Source of the DNA: Gemmatimonadota bacterium
Lineage (GTDB): Bacteria; Gemmatimonadota; Gemmatimonadetes; Gemmatimonadales; Gemmatimonadaceae
DNA: 64,000 nucleotides
Direction of reading: 5' to 3'
Assembly (NCBI GenBank): GCA_023249375.1
Contig: JAHFCT010000011.1
Coordinates: 8,199-72,198 of the forward strand
Part shown: positions 56,443 through 64,000 of the stretch, one piece after another
Numbering within the stretch: position 1 is the first letter of the stretch
Layout of the letters: each line of letters starts with the position of its first letter
Notes under the pieces: generated by a model
The model's database searches: none
The model's input: the letters and a program-made list of their open reading frames with translations, nothing else
Told to the model about the DNA's origin: nothing
Position numbers and translations under genes: made by a program

Positions 56443-57093
56443 TCAGCGCCCTCCGCGCACGGCCGCTGCGGCAAATGCACGCATCAGCCCATGATCCTTG
56501 ATTCCCGTCGCCGATTCCACCCCTGAGGATACATCGACGACATCGGGACCGACCAGCCCAATCGCTTCCGCCAAATTTTCGGCGCGCAGGCCGCCGGCGA
56601 GCACCAGGCGTCGCGGCCGGCCGCCACGCGCGAGCGAGTCGGCGAGACGCGCCCAGTCGACCGCGACACCGGTTCCGCCCTGCGCACCATCCACCAATGC
56701 GTCGACGAGCACGGCATCGACGTCCTCGGCCGCCTCGCGCCAGACGCCCTCGGCAGCATCGGCACGCACCCGCAGCACCCGCCAGATCTCCCCGCCAAAC
56801 CATGACCGCAGTTCGCGAACCAACGCTACGTCCGACGCGCCGTGCAGCTGCACCACATCGAGCGTCACCTCTTCCGCGATGGCGGCAATCTCCGCGGCCG
56901 TCTGCGTGCCGAACACGCCGACGCGGCGCGGAGCGCCCGCGCCAACCGCGCCATCGAGCACCGCACGCGCTGCCGCCGGTTCCAACCGTCGCGGGCCGCC
57001 CGCGAAGATCACGCCGAGGTACGACGCGCCGAGCGCGGCGCCGGCGCGCGCGTCGTCAGCGCGCGTGAGTCCGCAGAACTTGACGTCAGCCAC
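56443..57093 (-). CDS. trpF: Phosphoribosylanthranilate isomerase
   Basis: TrpF, 216 residues, TIM-barrel isomerase of step 3 of tryptophan synthesis. [12 protein letters not shown] holds the catalytic Cys; [33 protein letters not shown] and [14 protein letters not shown] are conserved, with [14 protein letters not shown] as the phosphate-binding end. GTG at 57093 overlaps the trpC stop by eight bases; the long upstream frame runs through trpC and is rejected. Confidence 0.96.
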   Translation of the reverse strand: MADVKFCGLTRADDARAGAALGASYLGVIFAGGPRRLEPAAARAVLDGAVGAGAPRRVGVFGTQTAAEIAAIAEEVTLDVVQLHGASDVALVRELRSWFGGEIWRVLRVRADAAEGVWREAAEDVDAVLVDALVDGAQGGTGVAVDWARLADSLARGGRPRRLVLAGGLRAENLAEAIGLVGPDVVDVSSGVESATGIKDHGLMRAFAAAAVRGGR

Positions 57094-57910
57094 GCCCGCT
57101 CCGCGCGATGCCGGTGAGCGCGCGAACGGCATCGCTGGCCGACGCGGCCACCGACAGCGCCGAACCGACCAGTACCGCATCGGCGCCAAGCGCCGCCGCA
57201 CGGCGCACACCGTCGCTGTCGCGCACGCCGCTTTCGTACACCGCGATTCGCTCCGGCGGCACGAGGCGCAGAAGGCGTTCCGACACCGCGTCATCGATGA
57301 TCAGCGTCTCGAGGTTGCGGTTGTTCACGCCAATCACGCCGCCGGGCACGCCGAGCGCGCGCTCGAGTTCGGCTTCATCGCGCACCTCCAGCAGCACATC
57401 GAGCCCGAGCGATCGCGCGGCCGCGGCCAGCGCGAAGAACCGCGGCGCCGGATGTGCCCGGGCGATGAGCAGTACGGCGCTCGCGCCCACCACCCGGGCC
57501 TCGAGCAGCTGCACCTCGTCGACGATGAAGTCCTTGCGCAGCAGCGGGACGTCCACGCGCTGCCGTGCGTCCGCCATGTCGTCGAGCGACCCGCCAAACT
57601 CCGATGGCTCGGTCAGTATCGAGAGCGCGGCCGCGCCACCCCGCGCGTATTCAGCGGCCCGCGCGCCGGCGTCCAGTGTGGCATCAAGCACGCCCTTGCT
57701 CGGCGAGCGGCGCTTCAGTTCCGCGATGATCGCAACGTCGGCGCGCCTGAGCGCGTCCGCGAACGAAGCACACGGGGTCATCTCGGCGGCGCGCCGCTCG
57801 AGCGCGCGGCGTTCGTAACTCGCAACGGACGCGCGCTGAGCCGACCGCTCGGAAAGTCGGCCGAGCGGCCCTGCCGGCGGCGTCCACGAGCCCTGTTGCG
57901 CTTCGGTCAA
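57086..57910 (-). CDS. trpC: Indole-3-glycerol-phosphate synthase
   Basis: TrpC, 274 residues. Catalytic lysines and loops are seen in AELKRRSPSKGVLDATLDA, LSILTEPSEFGGSLDDM, VPLLRKDFIVDEVQ and IGVNNRNLETLIID. A slightly long N-terminus (TEAQQGSWTPPAGPLGRL) precedes the fold. The start is TTG at 57910. It is divergent from lexA with an 87-base gap and heads the trpC-F-B group. Confidence 0.96.
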   Translation of the reverse strand: MTEAQQGSWTPPAGPLGRLSERSAQRASVASYERRALERRAAEMTPCASFADALRRADVAIIAELKRRSPSKGVLDATLDAGARAAEYARGGAAALSILTEPSEFGGSLDDMADARQRVDVPLLRKDFIVDEVQLLEARVVGASAVLLIARAHPAPRFFALAAAARSLGLDVLLEVRDEAELERALGVPGGVIGVNNRNLETLIIDDAVSERLLRLVPPERIAVYESGVRDSDGVRRAAALGADAVLVGSALSVAASASDAVRALTGIARSGRG

Positions 57911-57911
57911 T

Positions 57912-57985
57912 GTTCGGCTACCGTTACTTCGGGGTTTATTCGCTCGTCACCCACACGCAGTCGTTCCAGACCGCAACCATATACT
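57912..57985 (+). promoter_or_regulatory. lexA/trpC divergent control region
   Basis: TATACT (57980-57985) is a good -10 for lexA, 12 bases before its ATG, giving a leader of about six bases and no ribosome binding site. GTTC-N7-GTTA at 57912-57926 is one base off the GTTC-N7-GTTC LexA box known from alphaproteobacteria and lies right before the trpC start. The LexA site is speculative. Confidence 0.35.
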
Positions 57986-57997
57986 CGGGCCACCGCC

Positions 57998-58609
57998 ATG
58001 CCGCTCACCAAGCGCCAGCGCCAGATCCTGGACTACCTGCAGGGCTACGAGGGTGATCACGGGTACGCCCCGAGCTTCGAGGAGATCGCGGCGCACTTCA
58101 ACTATAACTCGCTGGCGACGGTCCACGAACACCTCACGAATCTCGAGCGCAAGGGATACATCAAGCGCAGCTACAACGAGAGCCGCGCCATCGAGATTCT
58201 TCCGTCCGAGGCGTATCCGCAGTCGGTGGAGCTTCCCCTGCTCGGCGCGGTGGCGGCCGGCGTGGCCATTGAGCACTCGACCAGCGGCGAGACCGTGGCG
58301 GTGCCAAACGACTTTGTGCGCGGCGGCGGATCGCACTACGTGCTGCGCGTGCGCGGCAACTCGATGATCGATGACCACATCACCGACGGCGATCTCGTGG
58401 TGGTGAACCAGCGCCAGACCGCCGACAATGGCGAAATGGTGATCGCCATGCTCAACGGCTCGGCGGCGACGGTCAAGCGGTACTACAAGGAACGCGACGG
58501 ACGCGTGCGGCTGCAGCCGGCGAACGAAGCGCTGGCGCCCATGTACTTCGACCGGATGGACGACATCCGTATCGAGGGCGTGGTGGTGGGCGTGATGCGG
58601 CGGTTCTAG
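57998..58609 (+). CDS. lexA: SOS repressor LexA
   Basis: LexA, 203 residues, represses DNA-damage genes and cleaves itself when RecA is active. The winged-helix start is PLTKRQRQILDYLQGYEGDH with APSFEEIAAHF and ATVHEHLTNLERKGYI. The cleavage site is Ala87-Gly88 in LLGAVAAGVAIE; the catalytic Ser122 (GNSMIDDH) and Lys160 (AATVKRYY) are present. The longer open frame upstream is antisense to trp genes and rejected. It sits on the plus strand inside the trp cluster, two bases from the convergent trpD stop. Confidence 0.97.
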   Translation: MPLTKRQRQILDYLQGYEGDHGYAPSFEEIAAHFNYNSLATVHEHLTNLERKGYIKRSYNESRAIEILPSEAYPQSVELPLLGAVAAGVAIEHSTSGETVAVPNDFVRGGGSHYVLRVRGNSMIDDHITDGDLVVVNQRQTADNGEMVIAMLNGSAATVKRYYKERDGRVRLQPANEALAPMYFDRMDDIRIEGVVVGVMRRF

Positions 58610-58611
58610 GG

Positions 58612-59652
58612 CTAGTGCTCGGCGGCGCGGGTCGACGCGGCCCGAAGCTTCATCAGCGATTGCCTTCCGGCGCCGTCACGCAGCGCGTCGCGCGCCATCG
58701 CTAGCGCAGCGCCAAAATCGTTCGCCAGCCCTGACACGTAGATCGCGCCTGCGGCGTTGAGCGTCACCGCGGCCGCGGCGCCGGCCGTTCCCCGCCCGGC
58801 GAGCACGTCCTCGATGATCCGCGCGTTGTCGGCGGGTTCCGCCCCGGCGAGATCACTCGCGTGCACCAGCGGCACGCCAACGCGCTCCGGTTCGACCGTC
58901 CACGAACGCGCTTCGCCATCCACCAGTTCGAGCACCATGGTGCTGCCAAGCGGTGAGATCTCGTCCATGCCCGGCGCGCCGTGCACGATGAGACTGTGCG
59001 TTGTTTCGAGCGCCTGCAGCGCGCCGCCGATCAAGCCGAGCCGCTTGGGATCAGCCACGCCAATCACCTGACGTCCGGCGCGCGCCGGATTGGCGAGCGG
59101 GCCAACCAGGTTCATCACCGTGGCGATCGCGAGCTCGCGACGCACGGGACCAACGTGGCGCATCGCTGGATGCATGGTCGGCGCGAACATGAAGACGATG
59201 CCCGCTTCGTCGAGCACCTGACGCATGCGGTCCACCGGAATATCGATGCGCACGCCGAGTGCTTCGAGCACGTCGGCGCTGCCTGACTTGGAGGTAAAGG
59301 AGCGATTGCCGTGCTTGGCGACGCGCACCCCCGCACCGGCCGCGAGCAGCGCCGCGGCAGTGGAAATATTGAACGTCGTCAGTGTGCCGCCACCAGTGCC
59401 GCACGTGTCGACGAGCATCTCCGGCGCATCGGCGTGCAGTTCGGTCATCGCGTCGCGCAGCGCCGAGGCGACGCCGGCGAGTTCCTCGGGCGTCTCGCCC
59501 TTCACGCGAAGGCCCATCAGCAGCGCCGACACCTGCGCTGCGGTGCCATCGCCGCGCATGACCGTGCCGAACGCGTCGGCGGCTTCCTCGCGAGAGAGCG
59601 ACTCGCCAGCCGAGAGACGGCGAATGGCGGCGAGCAGCGGATTGCTACTCAC
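58612..59652 (-). CDS. trpD: Anthranilate phosphoribosyltransferase
   Basis: TrpD, 346 residues, transfers phosphoribose to anthranilate. VDTCGTGGGTLTTFNIST is the PRPP-binding glycine loop, followed by VAKHGNRSFTSKSGSADVLE and HPAMRHVGPVRRELAI. It starts with GTG and overlaps the upstream GAF-protein stop by eight bases. It is split from trpC by lexA on the other strand. trpE and trpG are not in the window. Confidence 0.97.
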   Translation of the reverse strand: MSSNPLLAAIRRLSAGESLSREEAADAFGTVMRGDGTAAQVSALLMGLRVKGETPEELAGVASALRDAMTELHADAPEMLVDTCGTGGGTLTTFNISTAAALLAAGAGVRVAKHGNRSFTSKSGSADVLEALGVRIDIPVDRMRQVLDEAGIVFMFAPTMHPAMRHVGPVRRELAIATVMNLVGPLANPARAGRQVIGVADPKRLGLIGGALQALETTHSLIVHGAPGMDEISPLGSTMVLELVDGEARSWTVEPERVGVPLVHASDLAGAEPADNARIIEDVLAGRGTAGAAAAVTLNAAGAIYVSGLANDFGAALAMARDALRDGAGRQSLMKLRAASTRAAEH

Positions 59653-61012
59653 GGATTCGTCCCAGCAACGCCTCGGGCAGCCGCGCCTCGACAGCGATCA
59701 GCGATATAACCAGGCCGAGCAGACGCACGCGCTCCACGTCCTCCTCGACGAACAGGCCGCGCTGGGCGCGATTCGTGAGGTTGACAACGCCCAGCAGTTC
59801 ACCGCGCAGGACGAGCGGGAACGAGATGAACGAGCCCGTGGTAAGGTACTCATCACGCAACAGCGGCTGCGCCTGCGCGTCGGAGGCATCGATGACAAGG
59901 AGCGGCTTGCGCGTCAGCGCGACTTGGCCGGCAACGCCCTGTCCCACGGTGATGCGCGATCCTTCGCGCACGTGCGGGGCGAGGCCTCGCGACGCCGCGA
60001 GGTAGAGCGTGTCCGGTTCGGGCGCCCTCAGAAAGAGCGAGCACCGCAGCGCCTGCATGTCGTCGCCAACGAGCGCCAGCAGTCCCTCGGCGAGCTGATG
60101 CGGATCGACCTGTTCGGCGGCCATGGCGAGCACGCGATCCATCAGGTAGATGGTGCGCGTGCGCTGGCGCAGTCCCTCGCTGCGGCGATGCAGCTCGATG
60201 TGCGCCTGCTCGAGCTGCCCGACGGCGGCCGTGACCTGTTGTTCGAGCGCGCGCAGGCGCGATGCGTTGCGCCGCGTTTCTTCGGCGGCGCGGGCCGCCT
60301 CGCGTTCCTGCTGGAGCGCTTCGCCGGCGTGGTTCGTCTGGGCGGCATCGCGTGCTTTTGTCAGCTGTCCTTCGAGCTGGGCGAGCCGCGCGACGTATTC
60401 GCCATGCACCCGCTGCGTGACGTCTTCGAGCGTGCGTGCCGCTTCGGCACGCGCTTCGCGTTCGGCAAAGCGGCCGTGCGCGAGGTCGAAGAGCGCCGTC
60501 AGCGGGGCAAACTGCTCCGTGAGTCGCGGGCCGAAGATCCGTTTGTGCTCGTAGAGCGCGAGGACGGCGGCCAGTTCGCCGTCAAATCGAATGCCGCGCA
60601 GCGCGAGATCGCCCGCTTCGCCGAGGGACGGCAGGTGGAGCATGCGGGCAAAGGTGTCGGATTCGTCGCCGACGTCAGTGAACGTGCTGCCGGCCTGCAC
60701 CTGCTGCACGAGGTGCGGCGTGAACTGCCGCAGCGCTACGTCGAGCGGCGCGCGGATCACGTGCCCCTGCTCCCATGTGTGCGACGCCACGAGACGGGAG
60801 TCGCGCGTGTTCACCGGGAGATATCCGACGACGGCCCCGCGATCGAGCTCCGCGAGCCCCTCGGCCAGCGCGACAAACGCCGCATCCAAATCATTGGAGG
60901 CGGCGAGGGCGTGAGAGAGCGAAACGAGTGTGGACTCGGGCATCCGGCGGCGGGACGTGATGAGAAGGCGGAACGCGGCGTCAGGCTGTCGCACGGCCGG
61001 CGCGGCCGTCAT
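59645..61012 (-). CDS. Two-GAF coiled-coil signalling protein
   Basis: A soluble protein of about 455 residues with a GAF-like N-terminal domain (about 35-180), a long charged coiled coil (about 185-290; ARTLEDVTQRVHGEYVARLA) and a clear C-terminal GAF domain (ITVGQGVAGQVALTRKPLLV, SFPLVLRGELLGVVNLTN). No kinase, cyclase or output domain is attached. ATG at 61012 is chosen; a TTG at 61045 and an ATG at 60943 are alternatives. It is divergent from truA and overlaps trpD, so it is co-expressed with an early tryptophan gene. Confidence 0.8.
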   Translation of the reverse strand: MTAAPAVRQPDAAFRLLITSRRRMPESTLVSLSHALAASNDLDAAFVALAEGLAELDRGAVVGYLPVNTRDSRLVASHTWEQGHVIRAPLDVALRQFTPHLVQQVQAGSTFTDVGDESDTFARMLHLPSLGEAGDLALRGIRFDGELAAVLALYEHKRIFGPRLTEQFAPLTALFDLAHGRFAEREARAEAARTLEDVTQRVHGEYVARLAQLEGQLTKARDAAQTNHAGEALQQEREAARAAEETRRNASRLRALEQQVTAAVGQLEQAHIELHRRSEGLRQRTRTIYLMDRVLAMAAEQVDPHQLAEGLLALVGDDMQALRCSLFLRAPEPDTLYLAASRGLAPHVREGSRITVGQGVAGQVALTRKPLLVIDASDAQAQPLLRDEYLTTGSFISFPLVLRGELLGVVNLTNRAQRGLFVEEDVERVRLLGLVISLIAVEARLPEALLGRIRE

Positions 61013-61068
61013 CGGGAACGTGAGGTCTACGTCGTGCGATGTCAATCGTTTGAGCGAAGCCGTTTTGC

Positions 61069-61097
61069 TTGATCGCGCGCGTTCCGGCGGCTATTTT
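61069..61097 (+). promoter_or_regulatory. Leaderless promoter of truA
   Basis: TTGATC (61069-61074), 17-base spacer, TATTTT (61092-61097). The start of RNA would fall at about 61104-61105, at the truA ATG. No ribosome binding site precedes the gene, again fitting a leaderless mRNA. Confidence 0.65.
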
Positions 61098-61104
61098 CTT
61101 CGCA

Positions 61105-61878
61105 ATGGCGGGTCGCGTGCTCCAGCTCGTATTGCACTATGATGGCACCGATTTTTCCGGGTGGCAGGTGCAGCCGGAAACGCGCACCGTGCAGGGCACC
61201 CTGGAATCCGTGCTGGAGCGCCTGTGCGGCGGGCCGGTGCGGGTGACGGGGGCGGGCCGAACGGACGCGGGGGTGCATGCCCGCGGCCAGGCGGCCAGCC
61301 TGGAAGTACCGGCGCACTGGACGAGCGACCGTTTGAAGCAGGTGCTCAATGCACAGCTTCCCGGCGACGTGTTTGTGGCGGCGGCGCACGAGATGCAACC
61401 GGAGTTTCACGCGCGGTTCAGCGCGACCAGCCGGCGGTACAGCTATTTGGTGGGGATCGACGAGGCAGCCCGCTCGCCCTTTCGGCGCCGGTGGGAGTGG
61501 CCCGTGCAGAAACCCATCGACAGCGACGCGCTGGCGTGGTGCGCGGCCGCGCTGCTCGGGGAGCATCAGTTCTTCGGGTTCGCGGTTCGTGGCACGGCGC
61601 CGGCGGAGGACAACCATCGCTGCGAGATTCGTCTCGCGCGCTGGCGCACGACGCCGGGCGGGCTGGTCTTCGATGTCGAAGCCAACCGCTTCTTGCACCA
61701 CATGGTGCGCTTCCTCGTCGGCACAATGATCGAGGTGGCAACGCACCAGCGCCCGCGTGAGGAATTTGCTGCGCTGCTCGAATCCGATGCCAACGACGAG
61801 GTGTCGCCGCCGGCCCCATCCTGCGGCCTCTGCCTCGAGCAGGTCACCTATCCCGCCGCCCTGTACCTCACCGCCTGA
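61105..61878 (+). CDS. truA: tRNA pseudouridine(38-40) synthase
   Basis: TruA, 257 residues. QLVLHYDGTDFSGWQVQPE is the usual N-terminal strand, the catalytic Asp54 is in GAGRTDAGVHARGQ, and FDVEANRFLHHMVRFLVGT is conserved near the C-terminus. ATG at 61105 matches the family start and the promoter; the 12-residue longer form is rejected. Its stop overlaps the next ATG in TGATG. Confidence 0.96.
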   Translation: MAGRVLQLVLHYDGTDFSGWQVQPETRTVQGTLESVLERLCGGPVRVTGAGRTDAGVHARGQAASLEVPAHWTSDRLKQVLNAQLPGDVFVAAAHEMQPEFHARFSATSRRYSYLVGIDEAARSPFRRRWEWPVQKPIDSDALAWCAAALLGEHQFFGFAVRGTAPAEDNHRCEIRLARWRTTPGGLVFDVEANRFLHHMVRFLVGTMIEVATHQRPREEFAALLESDANDEVSPPAPSCGLCLEQVTYPAALYLTA

Positions 61879-62543
61879 TGCGCATCTACCTCGCTTCCGT
61901 CGCCCTCGATGACGTTCGGTGGGCGTTCGCCGCCGGCCTGATTGACGGCGTCGTTGCCACGCCGGCCGTCATTGCCGCGCAACTGCCCAATGCCGACGCC
62001 CGTGAGCTCGTGCAGGAACTCTCGGCGGCGATCCCGCTGCCGGTCATTGCGTCGGTGCGCGCGGTCAACCGCGACGAGCTCTATAAGGGGGCGCGCGAAC
62101 TGTCCCGCCTCGCCGAACAGGTGATCGTCGCGGTGCCGCTGGTGGAGGATGCGCTCCCCGCGGTGAAGCGGCTCAGCGCCGACGGCGTTCGCGTGGCGGC
62201 GACGCTGGTGCACAACGCGGCGCAGGCCGTGCTCGCCGCCAAGGCGGGCGCGATGATGGTGACCATTGCGGTCGACGCCGCGGCACACGTCGGCGAGGAC
62301 CCGACGCTCGCGATTCGCGAGTCGCGCGAGATCTTCGACCGCTTTGGGATCGAGTGCGACATCATCGCCGCGGGGCCGTCCAGTTCACGCGCGCTCACCG
62401 ACGCCATGGTCGCGGGCGCCGACGGCGCTGTCGTGACCAGCGACGTATTGAAGGCCTTGCTGCAGCATCCGCTCACGGACCGCGGTTTCGACCGCTTCCT
62501 CGGCGAAATCAGCCGTCGCCCCAAGCCCCGTCGCCCCCGATGA
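61878..62543 (+). CDS. Transaldolase/FSA-fold protein lacking catalytic residues
   Basis: A 221-residue TIM-barrel protein of the fructose-6-phosphate aldolase/small transaldolase family by size and pattern (RIYLASVALDDVRWAFAAG, VPLVEDALPAVKRLSADGVR, TLVHNAAQAVLAAKAGA). The three residues needed for aldolase chemistry are replaced: Asp6 is Ala6, Asn28 is Thr28, and the Schiff-base Lys85 is Ala85 (QVIVAVPLV). It therefore should not be an active transaldolase. It is coupled between truA and an HtrA protease by start/stop overlaps. The function is unknown; a ligand-binding or different catalytic role is possible. Confidence 0.88.
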   Translation: MRIYLASVALDDVRWAFAAGLIDGVVATPAVIAAQLPNADARELVQELSAAIPLPVIASVRAVNRDELYKGARELSRLAEQVIVAVPLVEDALPAVKRLSADGVRVAATLVHNAAQAVLAAKAGAMMVTIAVDAAAHVGEDPTLAIRESREIFDRFGIECDIIAAGPSSSRALTDAMVAGADGAVVTSDVLKALLQHPLTDRGFDRFLGEISRRPKPRRPR

Positions 62544-63943
62544 GCATGCACCGCCTCACGCCGCTGTGCTTCGCCCTCCTGCTTGCCTGCGAGGGGGCCT
62601 CGCCGACGCGCACCGCCGCGCAGGGTGTGGCGGCACGGCGCGACGCCAACGTGCAGATCGCGCAGTCGCGGCGATCGGCCATCACCGACGCGGTGGCGCG
62701 CGTGGCGCCCGCGGTCGTGACCGTGCAGACCGAAACGGTCTTCCGCACGCCGGTGGATCCGTTCGCGTTCTTCTTTGGCAACAACAGTCAGGGCGGCACC
62801 CAGACGCGCTCGGGCATCGGCTCGGGATTCATTACGCAGCCGAGCGGCGTGATTGTCACCAACGCGCACGTGGTGGCGGGCGCGTCGAACGTGAGCGTCG
62901 CGCTGCGCGATGGCACGACGTATCCAGCGAAAGTGCTCGGCATCGACGAGATGAACGATCTCGCGGTGCTCAAGATCGACGCCAGGAATCTTCCCACGGC
63001 TCCGCTGGGCGGATCGCGCGACTTGTTGATCGGCGAGTGGGCCATTGCCATCGGCAACCCCTACGGATTCCTGCTGGGCAACTCGGAGCCCTCGGTAACC
63101 GCGGGCGTGATCAGCGCCACGGGGCGCAACCTCGTCGGTCAGAGCGAGGGCCAGGGCGTCTACGTCGACATGATCCAGACCGACGCGTCCATCAACCCGG
63201 GCAACTCGGGCGGCCCGCTCGTCAACGCGGCGGGTGAAGTGATTGGCGTGAACAGCTCCATCTACACACCCACGGGCGGCTCCATCGGCCTCGGCTTCGC
63301 CATTCCGATCGACCGCGCCAAGCGCGTCACCGAAGACCTGCTGGCGCACGGCACCGTGCGGCGTCCATGGATTGGCGTGAAGCTCGCGCTGCCCGAGCAG
63401 AACAATCGCGACGCGCTGCGCGGCGGCGCGGTGATTCGCACGGTGGCGCCAGGCTCTCCGGCGGCGCAGGCAGGCATGGAAGCCGGCGACGTCATTCTGC
63501 AGTCGCGTTCGCGCGTGGTGCGCAACGCCTACGACTGGGAAGCCGAGTTGCTCGACATGCGCGTAGGCGAGGAGGCCGAGGTGCGCATCAGGCACAGCGG
63601 CCGCGAGCGCTCCGTCACGGTACGCGTCGCCGATCTGCCCGAGGTGGCCGCCCAAAAGGTCGCCGTGCTCAAGGAGATCGAGCTGGTGACGCTGACACCC
63701 GCCATTCGCACCGAGCGCGGCATTCGCGCCGCGCAGGGCGCGGTAGTCTACAAGGTGTCGACGCGGGTCACGGAAGAACTGGGCGTCCAGAACGGCGACG
63801 TGATCGTGCAGGTCAACCGCACCGCCGTCGGCGATGCGCAGCAGGCGGCGCGCCTGCTCGAATCGCTCTCCGGGCGCGGTCCCATTCGCATGATCATCGA
63901 ACGTGGCGGGTTCCTCTATCCGATTGATTTCCAGATTCGATGA
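62540..63943 (+). CDS. HtrA/DegP-type serine protease lipoprotein
   Basis: Envelope protease of 467 residues. A signal with lipobox-like FALLLAC (Cys17) is followed by a trypsin-like domain with His110 (VIVTNAHVVAG), Asp140 (EMNDLAVLKID) and Ser223 (INPGNSGGPLVN). Two PDZ-like domains follow (PWIGVKLALPEQ...GMEAGDVILQSRS; ELGVQNGDVIVQVNR). The start MSMHRLTPLC overlaps the previous stop by ATGA. Likely periplasmic quality control. Confidence 0.93.
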   Translation: MSMHRLTPLCFALLLACEGASPTRTAAQGVAARRDANVQIAQSRRSAITDAVARVAPAVVTVQTETVFRTPVDPFAFFFGNNSQGGTQTRSGIGSGFITQPSGVIVTNAHVVAGASNVSVALRDGTTYPAKVLGIDEMNDLAVLKIDARNLPTAPLGGSRDLLIGEWAIAIGNPYGFLLGNSEPSVTAGVISATGRNLVGQSEGQGVYVDMIQTDASINPGNSGGPLVNAAGEVIGVNSSIYTPTGGSIGLGFAIPIDRAKRVTEDLLAHGTVRRPWIGVKLALPEQNNRDALRGGAVIRTVAPGSPAAQAGMEAGDVILQSRSRVVRNAYDWEAELLDMRVGEEAEVRIRHSGRERSVTVRVADLPEVAAQKVAVLKEIELVTLTPAIRTERGIRAAQGAVVYKVSTRVTEELGVQNGDVIVQVNRTAVGDAQQAARLLESLSGRGPIRMIIERGGFLYPIDFQIR

Positions 63944-64000
63944 CTGACACGGCGACCTGGAGTTCTCCGCTGGCCGAGCGTTACGCCTCGGCGGCGATGC
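63940..64000 (+). CDS. purB: Adenylosuccinate lyase, N-terminal fragment
   Basis: Only the first 20 codons are in the window: MTDTATWSSPLAERYASAAM. The SPLAERYASAAM pattern is typical of the start of adenylosuccinate lyase. The ATG overlaps the HtrA-type stop (ATGA). The call rests on this short stretch. Confidence 0.6.
   Translation, partial: MTDTATWSSPLAERYASAAM

Noticed and set aside
56498-57997. Long plus-strand frame reading into lexA
   Set aside because: It is the antisense of trpF and trpC with Ser/Arg/Thr-rich composition; LexA starts at 57998.

Overview
The window is a GC-rich bacterial chromosome segment with gene after gene overlapping by 1-8 bases, frequent GTG and TTG starts, and no rRNA, tRNA, insertion sequence, phage or CRISPR array that I can see. 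The gene mix (diderm outer-membrane proteins, multiheme cytochromes, many PAS/GAF/EAL signalling proteins, split trp genes) is most consistent with Gemmatimonadota. That placement is an inference from gene content and style, not a proven identification.

Layout. 0-5 kb (minus strand): rng, a TsdA-like diheme cytochrome lipoprotein, then rplU-rpmA from a clear sigma70-type promoter; an acyl-CoA dehydrogenase lies upstream. 5-21 kb: a signalling block with a membrane PAS histidine kinase, a U32 protein, two tandem paralogous PAS sensors (one a full hybrid kinase, the other ending before any kinase domain), a CZB protein, two REC-EAL proteins with damaged EAL sites, and an HPt protein. 21-26.8 kb (minus): an overlapping catabolic operon with IcmB, a carboxyltransferase beta subunit, split AtuA, a LiuC/AtuE-like hydratase, a saccharopine-dehydrogenase-like reductase and a previously unlisted 56-residue membrane protein. 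27-34 kb (plus): two monoheme cytochromes, an MtrA/DmsE-type decaheme cytochrome, an MtrB/PioB-type outer-membrane barrel, a tetraheme cytochrome, a four-cluster ferredoxin and an NrfD quinone protein. Together these make a plausible complete electron conduit from the quinone pool across the outer membrane.

34-46 kb: a slipin, a PCuAC copper chaperone, then a long minus-strand run of ptsN-like, vanZ-like, aspS, phoH, ybeY, two CBS/DUF21 proteins, MeaB-type GTPase, icmA, a methyltransferase and a YdeI-like protein. IcmA and IcmB carry the residues and lengths of isobutyryl-CoA mutase rather than methylmalonyl-CoA mutase. 46-49 kb: a barrel-like protein with a leaderless promoter, rlmN, and a YqeK/LytR_C pair.

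49-61 kb: the tryptophan genes trpD, trpC, trpF, trpB and trpA are all on the minus strand but interleaved with signalling genes: GAF-trpD, [lexA on the other strand], trpC-trpF-trpB, a 14-codon mini-ORF, a HEAT-repeat protein, an HD-GYP protein, trpA and a methyl-accepting chemotaxis protein, coupled by start/stop overlaps. 61-64 kb: truA (leaderless promoter), a transaldolase-fold protein that has lost its catalytic lysine, an HtrA-type protease and the first codons of a purB-like gene.
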